Shown piece by piece: positions 18,061 through 27,750 of a DNA stretch of 64,000 nucleotides. The notes beneath the pieces are model-generated. The model saw only the letters and a list, made by a program, of their open reading frames with translations, searched no databases and was not told the DNA's origin. Numbering within the stretch: position 1 is the stretch's first letter; each line of letters begins with the position of its first letter. The stretch covers positions 1,136,757 through 1,200,756 of the forward strand of contig LT160592.1 in NCBI GenBank assembly GCA_900049755.1, read 5' to 3'. The translations under genes and the position numbers were made by a program. This DNA comes from Corynebacterium provencense (lineage in GTDB: Bacteria > Actinomycetota > Actinomycetes > Mycobacteriales > Mycobacteriaceae).

Positions 18061-19476
18061 ATGGAATTACAGACGCACACCCGGACACTCACCGGATGGG
18101 GCCGCACCGCCCCGACCACGGCGGAGGTTCTGTCCACCCCGGACGTCGACGTCATCGCCGCCGCTGTCGCGCAGGTCGCCGACTCCAACGCGGACAAGCC
18201 GGACCACCTCAGGCGTGGAGTGATCGCCCGGGGCATGGGTCGTTCCTACGGTGACCCCGCCATGAACGGTGGCGGTCTGGTCATCGACATGCAGCCGCTG
18301 AACACCATCCACTCCATCGACCCGGACACCGCCCTCGTCGACGTGGACGCAGGCGTGACCCTCGACCAGCTCATGAAGGCGGCGCTTCCCTACGGCCTCT
18401 GGGTCCCGGTCCTCCCCGGCACCCGCCAGGTCACCATCGGCGGTGCGATCGGACCGGACATCCACGGCAAGAACCACCACTCCGCAGGTTCCTTCGGCAA
18501 CCACGTGCGCAGCATGGAACTGCTCGTCGCGGACGGACGGGTGCTCCACCTCGAACCCGAGGGCTCCCCTGACGACCCGGACGGCACTCTGTTCTGGGCG
18601 ACCGTCGGCGGCATGGGACTGACCGGGATCATCCTGCGCGCCACCGTGGAGATGACAAAGACCGAGACCGCCTACTTCATCGCGGACACCGAGAGGACGA
18701 ACACCCTCGACGAGACCGTCGCCGCCCACTCCGACGGTTCCGAGGTCAACTACACGTACTCCTCTGCCTGGTTCGACTGCATCTCCCCCGAGCCCAGACT
18801 GGGCCGGTCCACGATCTCACGCGGGTCGCTGGCCACCCTCGACCAGCTCAAGGAGTTCGCCCCGAAACTGGCCGCTGACCCGCTGAAGTTCAACGCCCCC
18901 CAACTCATGACCGTCCCGGACATCTTCCCCTCGTTCACCATGAACAAGCTGACCTTGTCCGCGGTGGGCCTCGCCTACTACGCGATGGGGGCTCCGGCGA
19001 AGAACAAGATCAAAAACCTCACGCAGTTCTACCAGCCGCTCGACCTCATCGGAGAGTGGAACCGCGGCTACGGCCCCAAGGGATTCCTGCAGTACCAGTT
19101 TGTGGTGCCCACCGAGGCGGTGGAACCGTTCAAGCAGATCATCCGGGACATCCAGGCCTCCGGCCACTACTCCGCCCTCAACGTCTTCAAACTCTTCGGA
19201 CCGGGCAACCGCGCACCACTGAGCTATCCGATGCCGGGCTGGAACGTCTGTGTGGACTTCCCGATCCGTCCGGGTCTCGGCGCCTTCCTCGATGACCTGG
19301 ATGAGCGGGTCATGGAATTCGGCGGACGCCTCTACCTGGCGAAGGAATCCCGGACCTCGGCGGAGAACTTCCACCGGATGTACCCGGGTCTCGAGGGCTG
19401 GCTCCGCACGCGCCGGGAGATCGACCCGACAGGCGTCTTCGCCTCGGACATGTCCCGTCGTCTCGAACTGAACTAG
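18061..19476 (+). CDS. dprE1: decaprenylphosphoryl-beta-D-ribose 2'-oxidase
   Basis: 471-aa FAD enzyme that oxidises decaprenylphosphoryl-ribose to the 2-keto form, the first half of the epimerisation that supplies arabinose for arabinan. The VAO-type FAD domain shows [15 protein letters not shown] and [31 protein letters not shown]. Near the C terminus, WNVCVDFPI contains Cys397. It corresponds to the cysteine (Cys387 in M. tuberculosis) that benzothiazinones modify, so this enzyme is expected to be sensitive. ATG 18061 follows a TAGTGT -10 box by 7 nt. dprE2 follows after 28 bp. Confidence 0.96.
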   Translation: MELQTHTRTLTGWGRTAPTTAEVLSTPDVDVIAAAVAQVADSNADKPDHLRRGVIARGMGRSYGDPAMNGGGLVIDMQPLNTIHSIDPDTALVDVDAGVTLDQLMKAALPYGLWVPVLPGTRQVTIGGAIGPDIHGKNHHSAGSFGNHVRSMELLVADGRVLHLEPEGSPDDPDGTLFWATVGGMGLTGIILRATVEMTKTETAYFIADTERTNTLDETVAAHSDGSEVNYTYSSAWFDCISPEPRLGRSTISRGSLATLDQLKEFAPKLAADPLKFNAPQLMTVPDIFPSFTMNKLTLSAVGLAYYAMGAPAKNKIKNLTQFYQPLDLIGEWNRGYGPKGFLQYQFVVPTEAVEPFKQIIRDIQASGHYSALNVFKLFGPGNRAPLSYPMPGWNVCVDFPIRPGLGAFLDDLDERVMEFGGRLYLAKESRTSAENFHRMYPGLEGWLRTRREIDPTGVFASDMSRRLELN

Positions 19477-19504
19477 ACCGTTTACCTGCAAGGAGTCCTT
19501 TCAC

Positions 19505-20257
19505 ATGATCAATGCCGTGGGTAAGCCCCAGTCCATCCTCCTGCTCGGCGGAACCTCAGACCTCGGCCTCGCCGTCGTCGAGGAGTTCCTCTCGCGCGGA
19601 CCAGCCCGGGTCATCCTGGCCGCCCGCGCAGGCTCCGACCTCAGCGGTCCGGTCGCGCGGTGCGAGGCAGCCGGCGCGTCCGGGGTGGAGACCGTCGACT
19701 TTGACGCCACCGCCTTCGACACGCACGACGCCGTCATCAACTCGGTCGAGGGGGACATCGACCTCGCGATCGTCGCCTTCGGCGTCCTCGGCGACAATGA
19801 ACAGCAGTGGCAGGACCAGAAGCAGGCCGTGCTCGCCGCAGAGGTGAACTACACCGGTGCAGTGTCGGTGGGGGTGCTGCTCGCCGACCGGATGAAGAAA
19901 CAGGGCCACGGTCAGATCGTGGTGTTCTCCTCCGTCGCCGGCGAGATGGTCCGCCGCTCCAACTTCGTCTACGGGTCGACCAAGGCGGGGGTCGACGGGT
20001 TCTACCGCATGCTCGGTGAAGCTCTCCGGGGAACCGGGGTCCACGTTCTCACGGTCCGGCCCGGCCAGGTCAGGACGAAGATGACCGACGGGCTCGACGA
20101 TGCACCGCTCACCGTGGACAAGTCCGTCGCCGCGAAGGCCGTGGCAGCCGGGGTGGACGCCGGCAGATCCGTCATCTGGGTGCACCCGCTGTTCCGCTGG
20201 GTGATGCTCATCCTGAAGAACCTGCCGCAGTTCGTGGTGCGCAAACTCCCGATCTAG
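19505..20257 (+). CDS. dprE2: decaprenylphosphoryl-2-keto-ribose reductase
   Basis: 250-aa short-chain dehydrogenase that reduces the DprE1 product to decaprenylphosphoryl-arabinose with NADH. The cofactor motif is GGTSDLG (residues ~14-20), with VNYTGAVSV mid-protein and catalytic YGSTK (Tyr/Lys) at ~155-160. The C-terminal hydrophobic tail (WVMLILKNLPQFVVRKLP) is probably membrane-associating. An AAGGAG site precedes ATG 19505. The arabinosyltransferase aftA, which often follows dprE2, is absent; a terminator and the copper locus come next. Confidence 0.95.
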   Translation: MINAVGKPQSILLLGGTSDLGLAVVEEFLSRGPARVILAARAGSDLSGPVARCEAAGASGVETVDFDATAFDTHDAVINSVEGDIDLAIVAFGVLGDNEQQWQDQKQAVLAAEVNYTGAVSVGVLLADRMKKQGHGQIVVFSSVAGEMVRRSNFVYGSTKAGVDGFYRMLGEALRGTGVHVLTVRPGQVRTKMTDGLDDAPLTVDKSVAAKAVAAGVDAGRSVIWVHPLFRWVMLILKNLPQFVVRKLPI

Positions 20258-20272
20258 GGCGGTACCCGGTCT

Positions 20273-20295
20273 GGGCGGGGCACCACGCCCCGCCC
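20273..20295 (+). terminator. stem-loop after dprE2
   Basis: A perfect 9-bp inverted repeat (GGGCGGGGC / GCCCCGCCC) with a 5-nt loop, 15 bp downstream of the dprE2 stop. No T-run follows, as is common in high-GC actinobacteria. Confidence 0.6.
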
Positions 20296-20496
20296 GCCCC
20301 CTCGTCGAATCAGCACCGTCGAATCAGCACCCTCACCAGTCGTCGAACCCCCGGCGAACCCTCGGCGGCTGCCTGTGAGAGTGCTTTTTCTCCTCCAATA
20401 TCCTTATCCGATCGAATACACGGGAAAGCTGGCGGTGCCGTAGCTCTGTTCAGCTGCCGGTGGGGGTGCTTTCTCGACATGCGCCTCCTCCACATC

Positions 20497-20559
20497 CCGC
20501 AACTCACCCTCACCGGAGCCGAAATCGCTGCTCATCCTGCTGGTGAGGGTGAGTTGCGG
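20497..20559. terminator. 18-bp perfect inverted repeat between convergent genes
   Basis: The two arms at 20497-20514 and 20542-20559 are perfectly complementary over 18 bp (core CAACTCACCCTCACC) with a 27-nt loop. They lie about 50 bp beyond the 3' end of the minus-strand lipoprotein gene. A bidirectional terminator is the simplest reading. A partial third copy of the arm (CACCCTCACCAG) occurs near 20329-20340, so a small repeat family is possible. Apart from this and the dprE2 hairpin, 20258-20609 holds nothing recognisable. Confidence 0.5.
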
Positions 20560-20609
20560 ACATCAGGCGGAAGGAGGGGAAGAGGCGAAGGGACGGCCCC
20601 TGCTCCGCA

Positions 20610-21227
20610 CTACTCCGCGTCCGCCGGGGCGAGCTCGCTCTCGGTGACCCACTTGTGGTTCGTCATCGTCATCCCGTCATCGGTGGTGATGTCCACCATG
20701 TAGACGGTCTCCTGCGTCGAGGAGTCGATGGTGGCGGTCGCTCCCCCCATTCCGCTCATATGGTCGGCGGCGAGTGTGACCTCGGTGCCGTCGGCGAGCG
20801 GGGCGTCACCGGGGTTCTCCAGCTCCTCCTGGACGACCCAGCGGTGGTCACTCACCGGTGCGCCGCCGTCGGTCGGCGTGTAGCTCACCGCATAGGCCGT
20901 GGTCGAGTAGGCGCCGGTCACAGTGCCGGTCGCGCCTTCCATCCCCTCCATGTGATCGGCCAGCACGGTCACCTCGGTACCGACCGGATACATCGGATTC
21001 ACTGCGTCCTCGATACCGGCCGGCGCCTCACCGCCGTCCATGGCGTGGTCGTGCATGTCACCCATGTCACCGTCGTCAGCGTCCTCGGTGGTCATGCCGG
21101 TCATGTCCGCCATGTCGTGACCCTCGTGACCGTCATGTCCACTGTCGGAATCGTCTCCGCAGGCCGCGAGAGTGAGGGCGGACGCCAGAACCAGCGATGC
21201 CAGGGCAGGGGTACGTGAAATCTTCAT
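20610..21227 (-). CDS. DUF1541 (YdhK-type) lipoprotein, probably copper-related
   Basis: 205 aa from ATG 21227 (MKISRTPALAS). The signal peptide ends in lipobox LAAC. A His/Asp/Met-rich stretch follows (HDGHEGHDMADMTGM, GDMGDMHDHAMDGG), typical of periplasmic metal-binding proteins. Two repeated domains of ~65 residues come next, each with G-EVT-ADHM-GM-GA and ending in a DH/NH-(R/K)WV motif. A CsoR-type palindrome lies just upstream. It sits with CopZ and CopA, so copper binding at the cell surface is likely; the biochemical role is unproven. Confidence 0.85.
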   Translation of the reverse strand: MKISRTPALASLVLASALTLAACGDDSDSGHDGHEGHDMADMTGMTTEDADDGDMGDMHDHAMDGGEAPAGIEDAVNPMYPVGTEVTVLADHMEGMEGATGTVTGAYSTTAYAVSYTPTDGGAPVSDHRWVVQEELENPGDAPLADGTEVTLAADHMSGMGGATATIDSSTQETVYMVDITTDDGMTMTNHKWVTESELAPADAE

Positions 21228-21239
21228 GCCGCCGATGGT

Positions 21240-21256
21240 ATACCCCCGCGGGGTAT
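21240..21256. promoter_or_regulatory. CsoR-type copper operator
   Basis: ATACCCC-CGC-GGGGTAT, a 7-3-7 palindrome 13 bp upstream of the DUF1541 lipoprotein start. It matches the G/C-tract palindromes bound by CsoR repressors and resembles the site at 21753. No csoR gene lies in the window. Confidence 0.7.
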
Positions 21257-21299
21257 TGAGACACCCCTCAGAGACTCCCCCTCCCACCCGGGAAAGCCG

Positions 21300-21632
21300 T
21301 CAGAACGAGCAGACGCCGGGAGTGGGATTGTCACTGTTGACGATCAGGCACCAGACGGAATAGTAGAGCGCCGCCAGGGCGAGCGGACCACTCCAGACGA
21401 TGCTGCCGACGATCGACTGCGCGCTCGGAGGCAGAGCGTCGTACGAGGTCTGGACGGGTTCCGGAAGGCCCTGGGCGGCGGCGGACGGCGCGACGGCGGT
21501 CACTCCACCGACTGCGAGCAGTGTGGCAGCCGAGACAGCGGCCACCCTGCGACGCAGGCCGTGTCGTCTGCGGGCGCTCTGCGCGGATCCGGAGCGTGTC
21601 GTGCGAACGGCAGATTCAGGTTCGCCGTACAT
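21300..21632 (-). CDS. small exported protein of unknown function
   Basis: 110 aa from ATG 21632 with a GAGG ribosome-binding site. A basic N-terminal region (ARRRHGLRRR) precedes a signal sequence (VAAVSAATLLAVGGVTAV) with an AxA cleavage site (SAAAQG). The mature part is ~60 residues: one amphipathic stretch (VQTSYDALPPSAQSIVGSIVW), then a hydrophobic helix (GPLALAALYYSVWCLIV) and a terminal GVCSF. Its location between two copper operators suggests copper-linked expression. No family is recognised. Confidence 0.6.
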   Translation of the reverse strand: MYGEPESAVRTTRSGSAQSARRRHGLRRRVAAVSAATLLAVGGVTAVAPSAAAQGLPEPVQTSYDALPPSAQSIVGSIVWSGPLALAALYYSVWCLIVNSDNPTPGVCSF

Positions 21633-21752
21633 GATGTTCCTCTCGTCTGAAAGATTCAGAAGTCAGGTGCGGAACGCGGCGCCCCGCACGTCCCCAATCA
21701 ATGCGCGCCACCTCTGCCCGTCGGCACCCCCACTCCTCCCGACGCCCTTGAA

Positions 21753-21773
21753 ATATACCCCCTAGGGGTATAT
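21753..21773. promoter_or_regulatory. CsoR-type copper operator upstream of copZ-copA
   Basis: A 9-3-9 palindrome (ATATACCCC, three-base spacer, GGGGTATAT). It is centred about 80 bp before the copZ ATG and about 130 bp before the minus-strand small gene. Same core as the site at 21240-21256. Confidence 0.75.
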
Positions 21774-21844
21774 CGTCGGAATTGGACGAACGGCAGGACC
21801 ACACGGGCCCCGCGCACGCCACACAACACGGAAGGATCACCACC

Positions 21845-22048
21845 ATGGCCACGAAGAACTACACCGTCACCGGCATGAGCTGCGGACACTGCAAGGCGGC
21901 CGTCGAGAAGGAGGTCGGCACCATCGAGGGCGTCACCGCTGTCGAGGCCACCCCGGCCACCGGCGCCGTCGTCGTCACCGGCGAAGGCTTCACCGACGAG
22001 CAGGTCGCCGCCGCCGTCGACGAAGCCGGCTACGACATCGTCAAGTAA
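21845..22048 (+). CDS. copZ: copper chaperone, heavy-metal-associated domain
   Basis: 67-aa HMA protein with the ferredoxin-like fold and the metal-binding motif GMSCGHC (Cys12/Cys15). It likely delivers Cu(I) to CopA. ATG 21845 follows a GAAGGA site; an upstream in-frame start at 21782 has no ribosome-binding site. copA begins 24 bp downstream, and both are behind the palindromic operator at 21753. Confidence 0.93.
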   Translation: MATKNYTVTGMSCGHCKAAVEKEVGTIEGVTAVEATPATGAVVVTGEGFTDEQVAAAVDEAGYDIVK

Positions 22049-22072
22049 CACCCCACAAAGGACTGACCAGCA

Positions 22073-24433
22073 ATGACACAGCAGGTAGGAACCACCCCTC
22101 CGGTCGACCCGGTCGGCCCGGTCAACCTTGTGCAGCTCGACCTCGGCGTCACCGGGATGACCTGCACCTCCTGCTCCGCCCGCATCGAGCGCAAGCTCAA
22201 CAAGCTCGACGGCGTGGACGCCACCGTCAACTTCGCAACCGAGTCCGCCAAGGTGGACTACGACCCGTCGAAGACCGACCCCGATGCGGTCATCCAAGCG
22301 GTCCGGAACACCGGCTACGACGCCTTCACCATGGCCGACAGCTCAGCCGATGAGAGCGACACAGATACGGACAACGTAGACGCGGCGTCCTCCCCGAAGA
22401 GTGGCCCACAGACCGGCCAGGCCAAGATGGACGCCGCCCGCGACGCCGAGGCCGCCGACCTGCTCCACCGCACGATCCTCTCGGCGATCCTCACCTTCCC
22501 CGTCGTGCTGGTCAGCATGGTCCCCGCCCTCCAGTTCGACAACTGGCAGTGGGCGGCGCTGACGATGATCTCCCCGGTCTTCTTCTGGGGCGGAGCACCG
22601 TTCCACCGGGCGACACTGGTCAACCTGCGTCACGGCGCCTTCACCATGGACACCCTCGTCTCCCTCGGCACGACCGCCGCCTACCTGTGGAGCCTGTGGG
22701 CACTGTTCATAGGCAACGCAGGCATGACCGGGATGACCATGCAGATGCACCTCGTGCCCGCCACCGGCGGCCACGACGGAATGGACGAGATCTACCTCGA
22801 ATCCGTCGGCGTGGTCATCGTCTTCCTCCTGCTCGGCAGATGGTTCGAGACCCGAGCGAAAGGCCGCTCCTCCGAAGCCCTGCGCGCGCTGCTGGACATG
22901 GGCGCCAGAGACGCCTCCGTCATCCGGGACGGCAGAGAGGTCCACATCCCCGTTGAAGACCTCAGGGTCGGCGACATCCTCATGGTCCGCCCCGGTGAGA
23001 AGATCGCGGCGGACGGCACCGTCACCGACGGCACCTCCGCCGTCGACGAATCGATGCTCACCGGAGAGTCGCTGCCCGTCGACGTCACCGTCGGCACCAC
23101 GGTCACCGGGGCGACGGTGAATACCTCCGGCCGACTGCTCGTGCAGGTCACCAGGACCGGGAAAGACACGACCCTGGCGCAGATGGCTCGCCTCGTCGCG
23201 GACGCACAGGCCTCGAAAGCACCCGTCCAGCGCCTCGTCGACCGCATCTCCCAGGTCTTCGTCCCGGTCGTGATGGTCATCGCCGTTGTCACCCTCATCG
23301 CCCATCTGGCGTCCGGTGCGGAAATCACCGAGGCGTTCACCGCCGCAGTCGCGGTCCTGATCATCGCCTGCCCGTGCGCCCTCGGACTGGCCACCCCCAC
23401 CGCCCTGCTCGTGGGAACCGGGCGTGGAGCACAGCTCGGCCTGCTCATCAAAGGCCCCGAGGTGCTGGAATCCACCCGACGGGTGGACACCGTCGTCATG
23501 GACAAGACCGGCACCGTCACCACCGGGGTCATGGAAGTCACCGACGTCACGGGGACAGACAACCACCCCCAGGGTGCCCTGCTCCAGCTCGCGGCAGCGG
23601 TCGAATCCGGTTCCGAACACCCGGTCGCACGGGCGATCGTCCGGGCCGCGGCGGACACCGGAGACTCCACCGGCCTGCAGACCACTGACTTCACCTCCAC
23701 GGCAGGCCGCGGCGTCACCGCGACGGTCGACGGGCACACCGTCTCGGTGGGACGCCCCGACCCCACCGACACACTGCCTGATGACCTGCGCAGCAACTTC
23801 AGCTCAGCAGTGGAGTCCGGCGCCACTCCGGTACTCGTCACCGTCGACGGGACCCCTGCCGGAGTGATCACCGTCCGGGACACGGTCAAACCCGGCTCCG
23901 CCGACGCGGTCGCGGACCTGAAGGCCCTCGGAATGACCCCTGTGCTGCTCACCGGGGACAACGCCGGCGCCGCAGCGCGCGTCGCCGCCGAAGTCGGTAT
24001 CAGCCCGGACAATGTCATCGCAGGAGTCCGCCCCGAACAGAAGGTGGACAGGATAGCCGCCCTCCAGGCTGCCGGCAGAAACGTCGCCATGGTCGGGGAC
24101 GGTGTCAACGACGCCGCCGCCCTCGCCAGAGCGGATCTCGGACTGTCCATGGGATCAGGGACGGACGTGGCAATCGAGGCCGGTGACATCACCCTGATGA
24201 ACGACGATCTGCATTCGGCCGTCGACGCCGTCCGACTGTCGAGGAAGACCCTCGGCATCATCCACGGCAACCTCTTCTGGGCCTTCGCCTACAATGTGGT
24301 GCTCATCCCGGTCGCCGCCTTCGGCCTGCTCAACCCGATGCTCGCCGGGATCGCGATGGCGTTCTCCTCCGTGTTCGTCGTCTCCAACTCGCTGAGACTG
24401 CGGAGGTTCCGGCCGACCACAGCCGGCAACTGA
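22073..24433 (+). CDS. copA: Cu(I)-exporting P1B-type ATPase
   Basis: 786 aa. One N-terminal HMA domain carries GMTCTSC at ~29-35. An acidic linker follows ([15 protein letters not shown]), then eight membrane helices. The A-domain motif is TGES (~335), the transmembrane metal site CPC is at ~432 ([11 protein letters not shown]), the phosphorylation site DKTGT is at ~478, and SEHP and GDGVND (~676) are present. The C-terminal helix has the N and M residues typical of Cu(I) transporters ([30 protein letters not shown]). It pumps Cu(I) out of the cytoplasm. Operon with copZ. Confidence 0.95.
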   Translation: MTQQVGTTPPVDPVGPVNLVQLDLGVTGMTCTSCSARIERKLNKLDGVDATVNFATESAKVDYDPSKTDPDAVIQAVRNTGYDAFTMADSSADESDTDTDNVDAASSPKSGPQTGQAKMDAARDAEAADLLHRTILSAILTFPVVLVSMVPALQFDNWQWAALTMISPVFFWGGAPFHRATLVNLRHGAFTMDTLVSLGTTAAYLWSLWALFIGNAGMTGMTMQMHLVPATGGHDGMDEIYLESVGVVIVFLLLGRWFETRAKGRSSEALRALLDMGARDASVIRDGREVHIPVEDLRVGDILMVRPGEKIAADGTVTDGTSAVDESMLTGESLPVDVTVGTTVTGATVNTSGRLLVQVTRTGKDTTLAQMARLVADAQASKAPVQRLVDRISQVFVPVVMVIAVVTLIAHLASGAEITEAFTAAVAVLIIACPCALGLATPTALLVGTGRGAQLGLLIKGPEVLESTRRVDTVVMDKTGTVTTGVMEVTDVTGTDNHPQGALLQLAAAVESGSEHPVARAIVRAAADTGDSTGLQTTDFTSTAGRGVTATVDGHTVSVGRPDPTDTLPDDLRSNFSSAVESGATPVLVTVDGTPAGVITVRDTVKPGSADAVADLKALGMTPVLLTGDNAGAAARVAAEVGISPDNVIAGVRPEQKVDRIAALQAAGRNVAMVGDGVNDAAALARADLGLSMGSGTDVAIEAGDITLMNDDLHSAVDAVRLSRKTLGIIHGNLFWAFAYNVVLIPVAAFGLLNPMLAGIAMAFSSVFVVSNSLRLRRFRPTTAGN

Positions 24434-24478
24434 ACGGCCCGGGCTACCCGAACTGCCGGGGTTGCCCGAACTGCCGGG

Positions 24479-25390
24479 TCAGGGACACCCGGGTCCCGGA
24501 CCGCCCCGCACGCCGCGAAGTGCATCAAGCCTCGTGAGCACCTCCTCGGGAACGGCATTCTCGGCGATCTCGGTCATCAGAGCTACTCCGTCCGGGATGC
24601 TGTCATCTCCCCGGAGCGGGTCGCTGATCCAGTAGCCCTTTTCAAGGACGGGGACATCCACGGTTCCGGCGCCCGCCGTGCCGACCTGCATCGATGACGC
24701 TCCACGCCGGGAGAAGATCCACTGGTAGTGTTCCGCCACATTGACGACTGGCCCCAGGGTTTCAGCTCCCGAGGTTGCGGCACGCTCATCGATCACCAGT
24801 CCGGCGACCCCGGTCCCGGAGAATCCTCGCAGCCAGTCCGAGTAGTAGACCGCCGCATTCTCCGCGTCATCGTCGTTGAACGCCGTGCCGCCGGAACCTC
24901 CTTGTGCGGCCCGGTCCGCCAGAACCAACAGTTCGGCCGGGGACGGCAGCTGCAGCAGCACCGGCTCCCGGAGAACAGCACAGGACGCAACAACCAGCCG
25001 TACTACGGCGTCCTTCAGCTCCCGGTCAGCGAGAAAGGCCCGCGTGGCGAAGCCCCGGCGGGTCTTCGCCGTCATCGCACGGTGAAGCGAGTCACCCTGC
25101 AGTGCTGCCTGTCTGAGTCGCCATCTCATCATGCCGTCGACCGGGAGCAGGACAACTGACGAGTGCAGAAGAGACTGTGCCTGACCGAAGTGCGCGGCTG
25201 CAGCGGTACTGTCCGACCAGGGGACGCCGCGCCCCTGCAGGAGCAGTCTGTCTGCGTAGGCTGCGGAATCGATGATGACTGACCGACCTTCACTGTTCCG
25301 GTCCCCGCCGAACACGGTGTTCAGGTCCGGGAAACCTGACGGACCGGACGGGGAGCGGACTGCCCCTGATCCAGAATCTGACCTGGTCAT
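24479..25390 (-). CDS. unrecognised protein at the end of the acetone carboxylase operon
   Basis: 303 aa from ATG 25390 with GGAGG seven nt upstream, 15 bp after acxB. It has no membrane segments. After a disordered start, a helical/alpha-beta body contains LLHSSVVLLPVDGMMRWRL, VLLQLPSPAELLVLADRA, YSDWLRGFSGTGVAGLVID and VVNVAEHYQWIFSRRG. The pattern LQLPSPAELL is loosely reminiscent of TIM-barrel proteins of the UroD/MetE type, but I would not assign it. Operon position suggests a partner, activase or downstream step for the ketone carboxylase. Codon use matches its neighbours. Confidence 0.7.
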   Translation of the reverse strand: MTRSDSGSGAVRSPSGPSGFPDLNTVFGGDRNSEGRSVIIDSAAYADRLLLQGRGVPWSDSTAAAAHFGQAQSLLHSSVVLLPVDGMMRWRLRQAALQGDSLHRAMTAKTRRGFATRAFLADRELKDAVVRLVVASCAVLREPVLLQLPSPAELLVLADRAAQGGSGGTAFNDDDAENAAVYYSDWLRGFSGTGVAGLVIDERAATSGAETLGPVVNVAEHYQWIFSRRGASSMQVGTAGAGTVDVPVLEKGYWISDPLRGDDSIPDGVALMTEIAENAVPEEVLTRLDALRGVRGGPGPGCP

Positions 25391-25405
25391 TTCACGACCT
25401 CCGGA

Positions 25406-27748
25406 TCATGATCGGCGTGCAACGTACTCACCCGTCCTCTCCTCCAGTTCACGGACCCTGTGCTCGAGGGCGTTGATCTTGAGGACGTGCCGGTTGGGGA
25501 CATTGATCAACGGCAGTTCCTCCAGCCGGCCACTGACCCGTTCCGGTCCGTCATGCCCCCACACCGTGGCAAAGAGCCGGTCGTCATTCTCCTGACCCCA
25601 GGATCCGAAGTAGGCCAGGCCTTCCGGAGGTTCCACAGTGGTGAATTCCGAGACGAACTCCGGGTAGGGACGGCCACGGCGAAGGCGGTCGCGCCGCTCG
25701 GCATCTCTGAACTTCCCGGTCTCGTCCCTGTCGACGACGAGACTGTCCTCGTCCCAGACCACACGGTAGATCTCGCGGGCCACGTGTTCTGAGATCCGGC
25801 CGTCCCGGAGATCCTCCATTACAAGCTCCGGATCACGTTCCAGCACATCACCGTAACCGCCTCCGCACCCCTGGGAGATCATGTAGAGCTCCCCCTCCCG
25901 GGCGAGATCGAACTGAAGCCCCATGTGATAGGACGTGTAGTCACCGCCTTCATAGGGTCGCTCGTTCATGACCTTCTCCATCGAGAGATCGAAAGCGGAG
26001 TTGTCCTTCTTCGCGAGTTCGAAGATGTTTATGCCTTTCACCCGCGCCAGCGGGTACGTCGGGCAACCGTATCCACCGAACAGTCCGGCCACGGACGAAA
26101 ACTTGGCTCCGGATGTCACGGTCATGAAACCCCAGTTCGGCGTGTTACGGGCAGCCACAATCATTTCATAGCCCATGCCGCCCCGGTACTTGCCGAACCC
26201 CTGGTTGTCACGGACGACGCGCTTACTCACCAGCTGCAGGAAAGGAACCTCCTCCTCCATGATCTCCTGCTCACCGGTGTCCGCCATGGCGCAGAAAAGG
26301 GGCGCCACGGCGTCTTCACCGTCCCGGAAGGCTTTGGCTCCACCCCCCATTCCGTTGAGGTCGGCGCACAGGTTCCCCACCTGTTCACCGTGCTGGGTGG
26401 TACCGCCCCAGAGGAAATTGTTGATCTGGTTGAACCAGGGCGCGATGACGTTGGCGTACTTCTTCTCCACCGAGAACTGGAGCTTCGCGTATGCACTCTG
26501 CAGGGCCGTGAATGCGCGGAAGGAGGCCTGCAGATTCTGTCCGGTAGGGGCGTCGTAGCTGCAGTCGGCCCACGTTCCCTCTTCCGAGATGATCTCGATG
26601 GGGGACAGGGCACCCGTAGAGCGGGGAAGATCCGGCCACCAGTAGGACAGAATGGCCTGGGCGAAGAATGCCTTGGTGGAACCGAGGGGAGAGTTGATCG
26701 CACGGTTGATGATCTCCGGCCCGGTTCCCCGGAGATCGACGATCAACCGGTCGCCTTTCACCGTGATTCTGCAGGCGAACTTGATGAGGATGTTCTCCTT
26801 CAGTGTCGAGTCTACAAACTGGTTGACCGTCACTGTCCCGTCCGGCATGGCCGAGATACGTCGCCTCACCTCCTCTTCGACGTTCTCCACCGTGCTCCGG
26901 ATCGCAGCCACGAAAGCATCCACACCGTATTCATCGATCATTCTGTCGACAATGTCCATCACCCGCTTCACTGCCCCCATCTTCACCTTGATGTCAGCCA
27001 GCATGAGCTTGGGGTCCCTGGTCGAGTGTTGCAGGAAAGTCAGCAGGTCACGGCGGAGTTTCCCCTGTTCCACGATCTTGATCGGCGATGCCCGCAGCCC
27101 GTCGTCGAAAGGGGTTTCCGAGCCGGAGGGCATTCCGCCCGGCTCACAGGCTCCGTTCTCCCCTTCATGAATTGTCGCCCCGACCCATGCGATTATTTCT
27201 CCGTTCCGCATCACGGGAACAAGCATCGACTGGTCCGTGTTGTGCACCATGCCGAACCTGGCGTCATTGTGGAAGAATCCGTCGCCGGGGTTGATTCCGA
27301 CCGTCGGCTCGTCTTTCCAGTACTTCATGATGTGCCGGATAGGGTGGTGCAGCACTGCGGAGAATGCTATGACACCTCTGTTCGACATGTAGCTCACATC
27401 TCCGGATGCGGTGTACACCGCTGCGGAAAGGTCCGCCCATTTCGCTCCGGGTGCCGCCCCCATGCTCTCACACATCTCGAAAGCCTCGTCCAGAGCACCG
27501 GCCAGACGGCGCCGGATACGGTCGGCCCGGAGTGGATCACTTTCTTCGGCGAGAGCTCTCTCCTCCAGCACGGTCCGTCCCGCGATATTGTGATGGCGCA
27601 TGATCTCCGGGTCCGGTCCGATGAACAACGTCGTATCGTTCATGAAGTCGTCCACCCACTGCTGTTCCTCCGCGGTGAGATGGGTTCCCGGTGTCGGGTG
27701 GGAATGCTCGTGGGTCCGGTCGTGCGCAATGGTGTCGTCGGTAGACAT
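25406..27748 (-). CDS. acxB: acetone carboxylase alpha subunit (HyuB family)
   Basis: 780 aa, close to the usual length of the catalytic alpha subunit of acetone carboxylase, which carboxylates acetone to acetoacetate using bicarbonate and ATP (to AMP and two phosphates). His169, Asp172 and His194 (HNTD, then ATIHEGEN) reproduce the H-x2-D-x21-H spacing of the Mn ligands in the Xanthobacter enzyme. Other family segments are NPGDGFFHNDARFG, NSPLGSTKAFFAQAILSYWW and WGGTTQHGEQ. The AAAGGAG ribosome-binding site lies inside the end of acxA (2-bp gap), so the two are coupled. Confidence 0.9.
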   Translation of the reverse strand: MSTDDTIAHDRTHEHSHPTPGTHLTAEEQQWVDDFMNDTTLFIGPDPEIMRHHNIAGRTVLEERALAEESDPLRADRIRRRLAGALDEAFEMCESMGAAPGAKWADLSAAVYTASGDVSYMSNRGVIAFSAVLHHPIRHIMKYWKDEPTVGINPGDGFFHNDARFGMVHNTDQSMLVPVMRNGEIIAWVGATIHEGENGACEPGGMPSGSETPFDDGLRASPIKIVEQGKLRRDLLTFLQHSTRDPKLMLADIKVKMGAVKRVMDIVDRMIDEYGVDAFVAAIRSTVENVEEEVRRRISAMPDGTVTVNQFVDSTLKENILIKFACRITVKGDRLIVDLRGTGPEIINRAINSPLGSTKAFFAQAILSYWWPDLPRSTGALSPIEIISEEGTWADCSYDAPTGQNLQASFRAFTALQSAYAKLQFSVEKKYANVIAPWFNQINNFLWGGTTQHGEQVGNLCADLNGMGGGAKAFRDGEDAVAPLFCAMADTGEQEIMEEEVPFLQLVSKRVVRDNQGFGKYRGGMGYEMIVAARNTPNWGFMTVTSGAKFSSVAGLFGGYGCPTYPLARVKGINIFELAKKDNSAFDLSMEKVMNERPYEGGDYTSYHMGLQFDLAREGELYMISQGCGGGYGDVLERDPELVMEDLRDGRISEHVAREIYRVVWDEDSLVVDRDETGKFRDAERRDRLRRGRPYPEFVSEFTTVEPPEGLAYFGSWGQENDDRLFATVWGHDGPERVSGRLEELPLINVPNRHVLKINALEHRVRELEERTGEYVARRS

Positions 27749-27750
27749 TT

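Noticed and set aside
24434-24478. Repeat CCCGAACTGCCGGG (two copies) as a terminator between copA and the 303-aa gene
   Set aside because: The copies are direct, not inverted, and no stable hairpin is apparent by eye.
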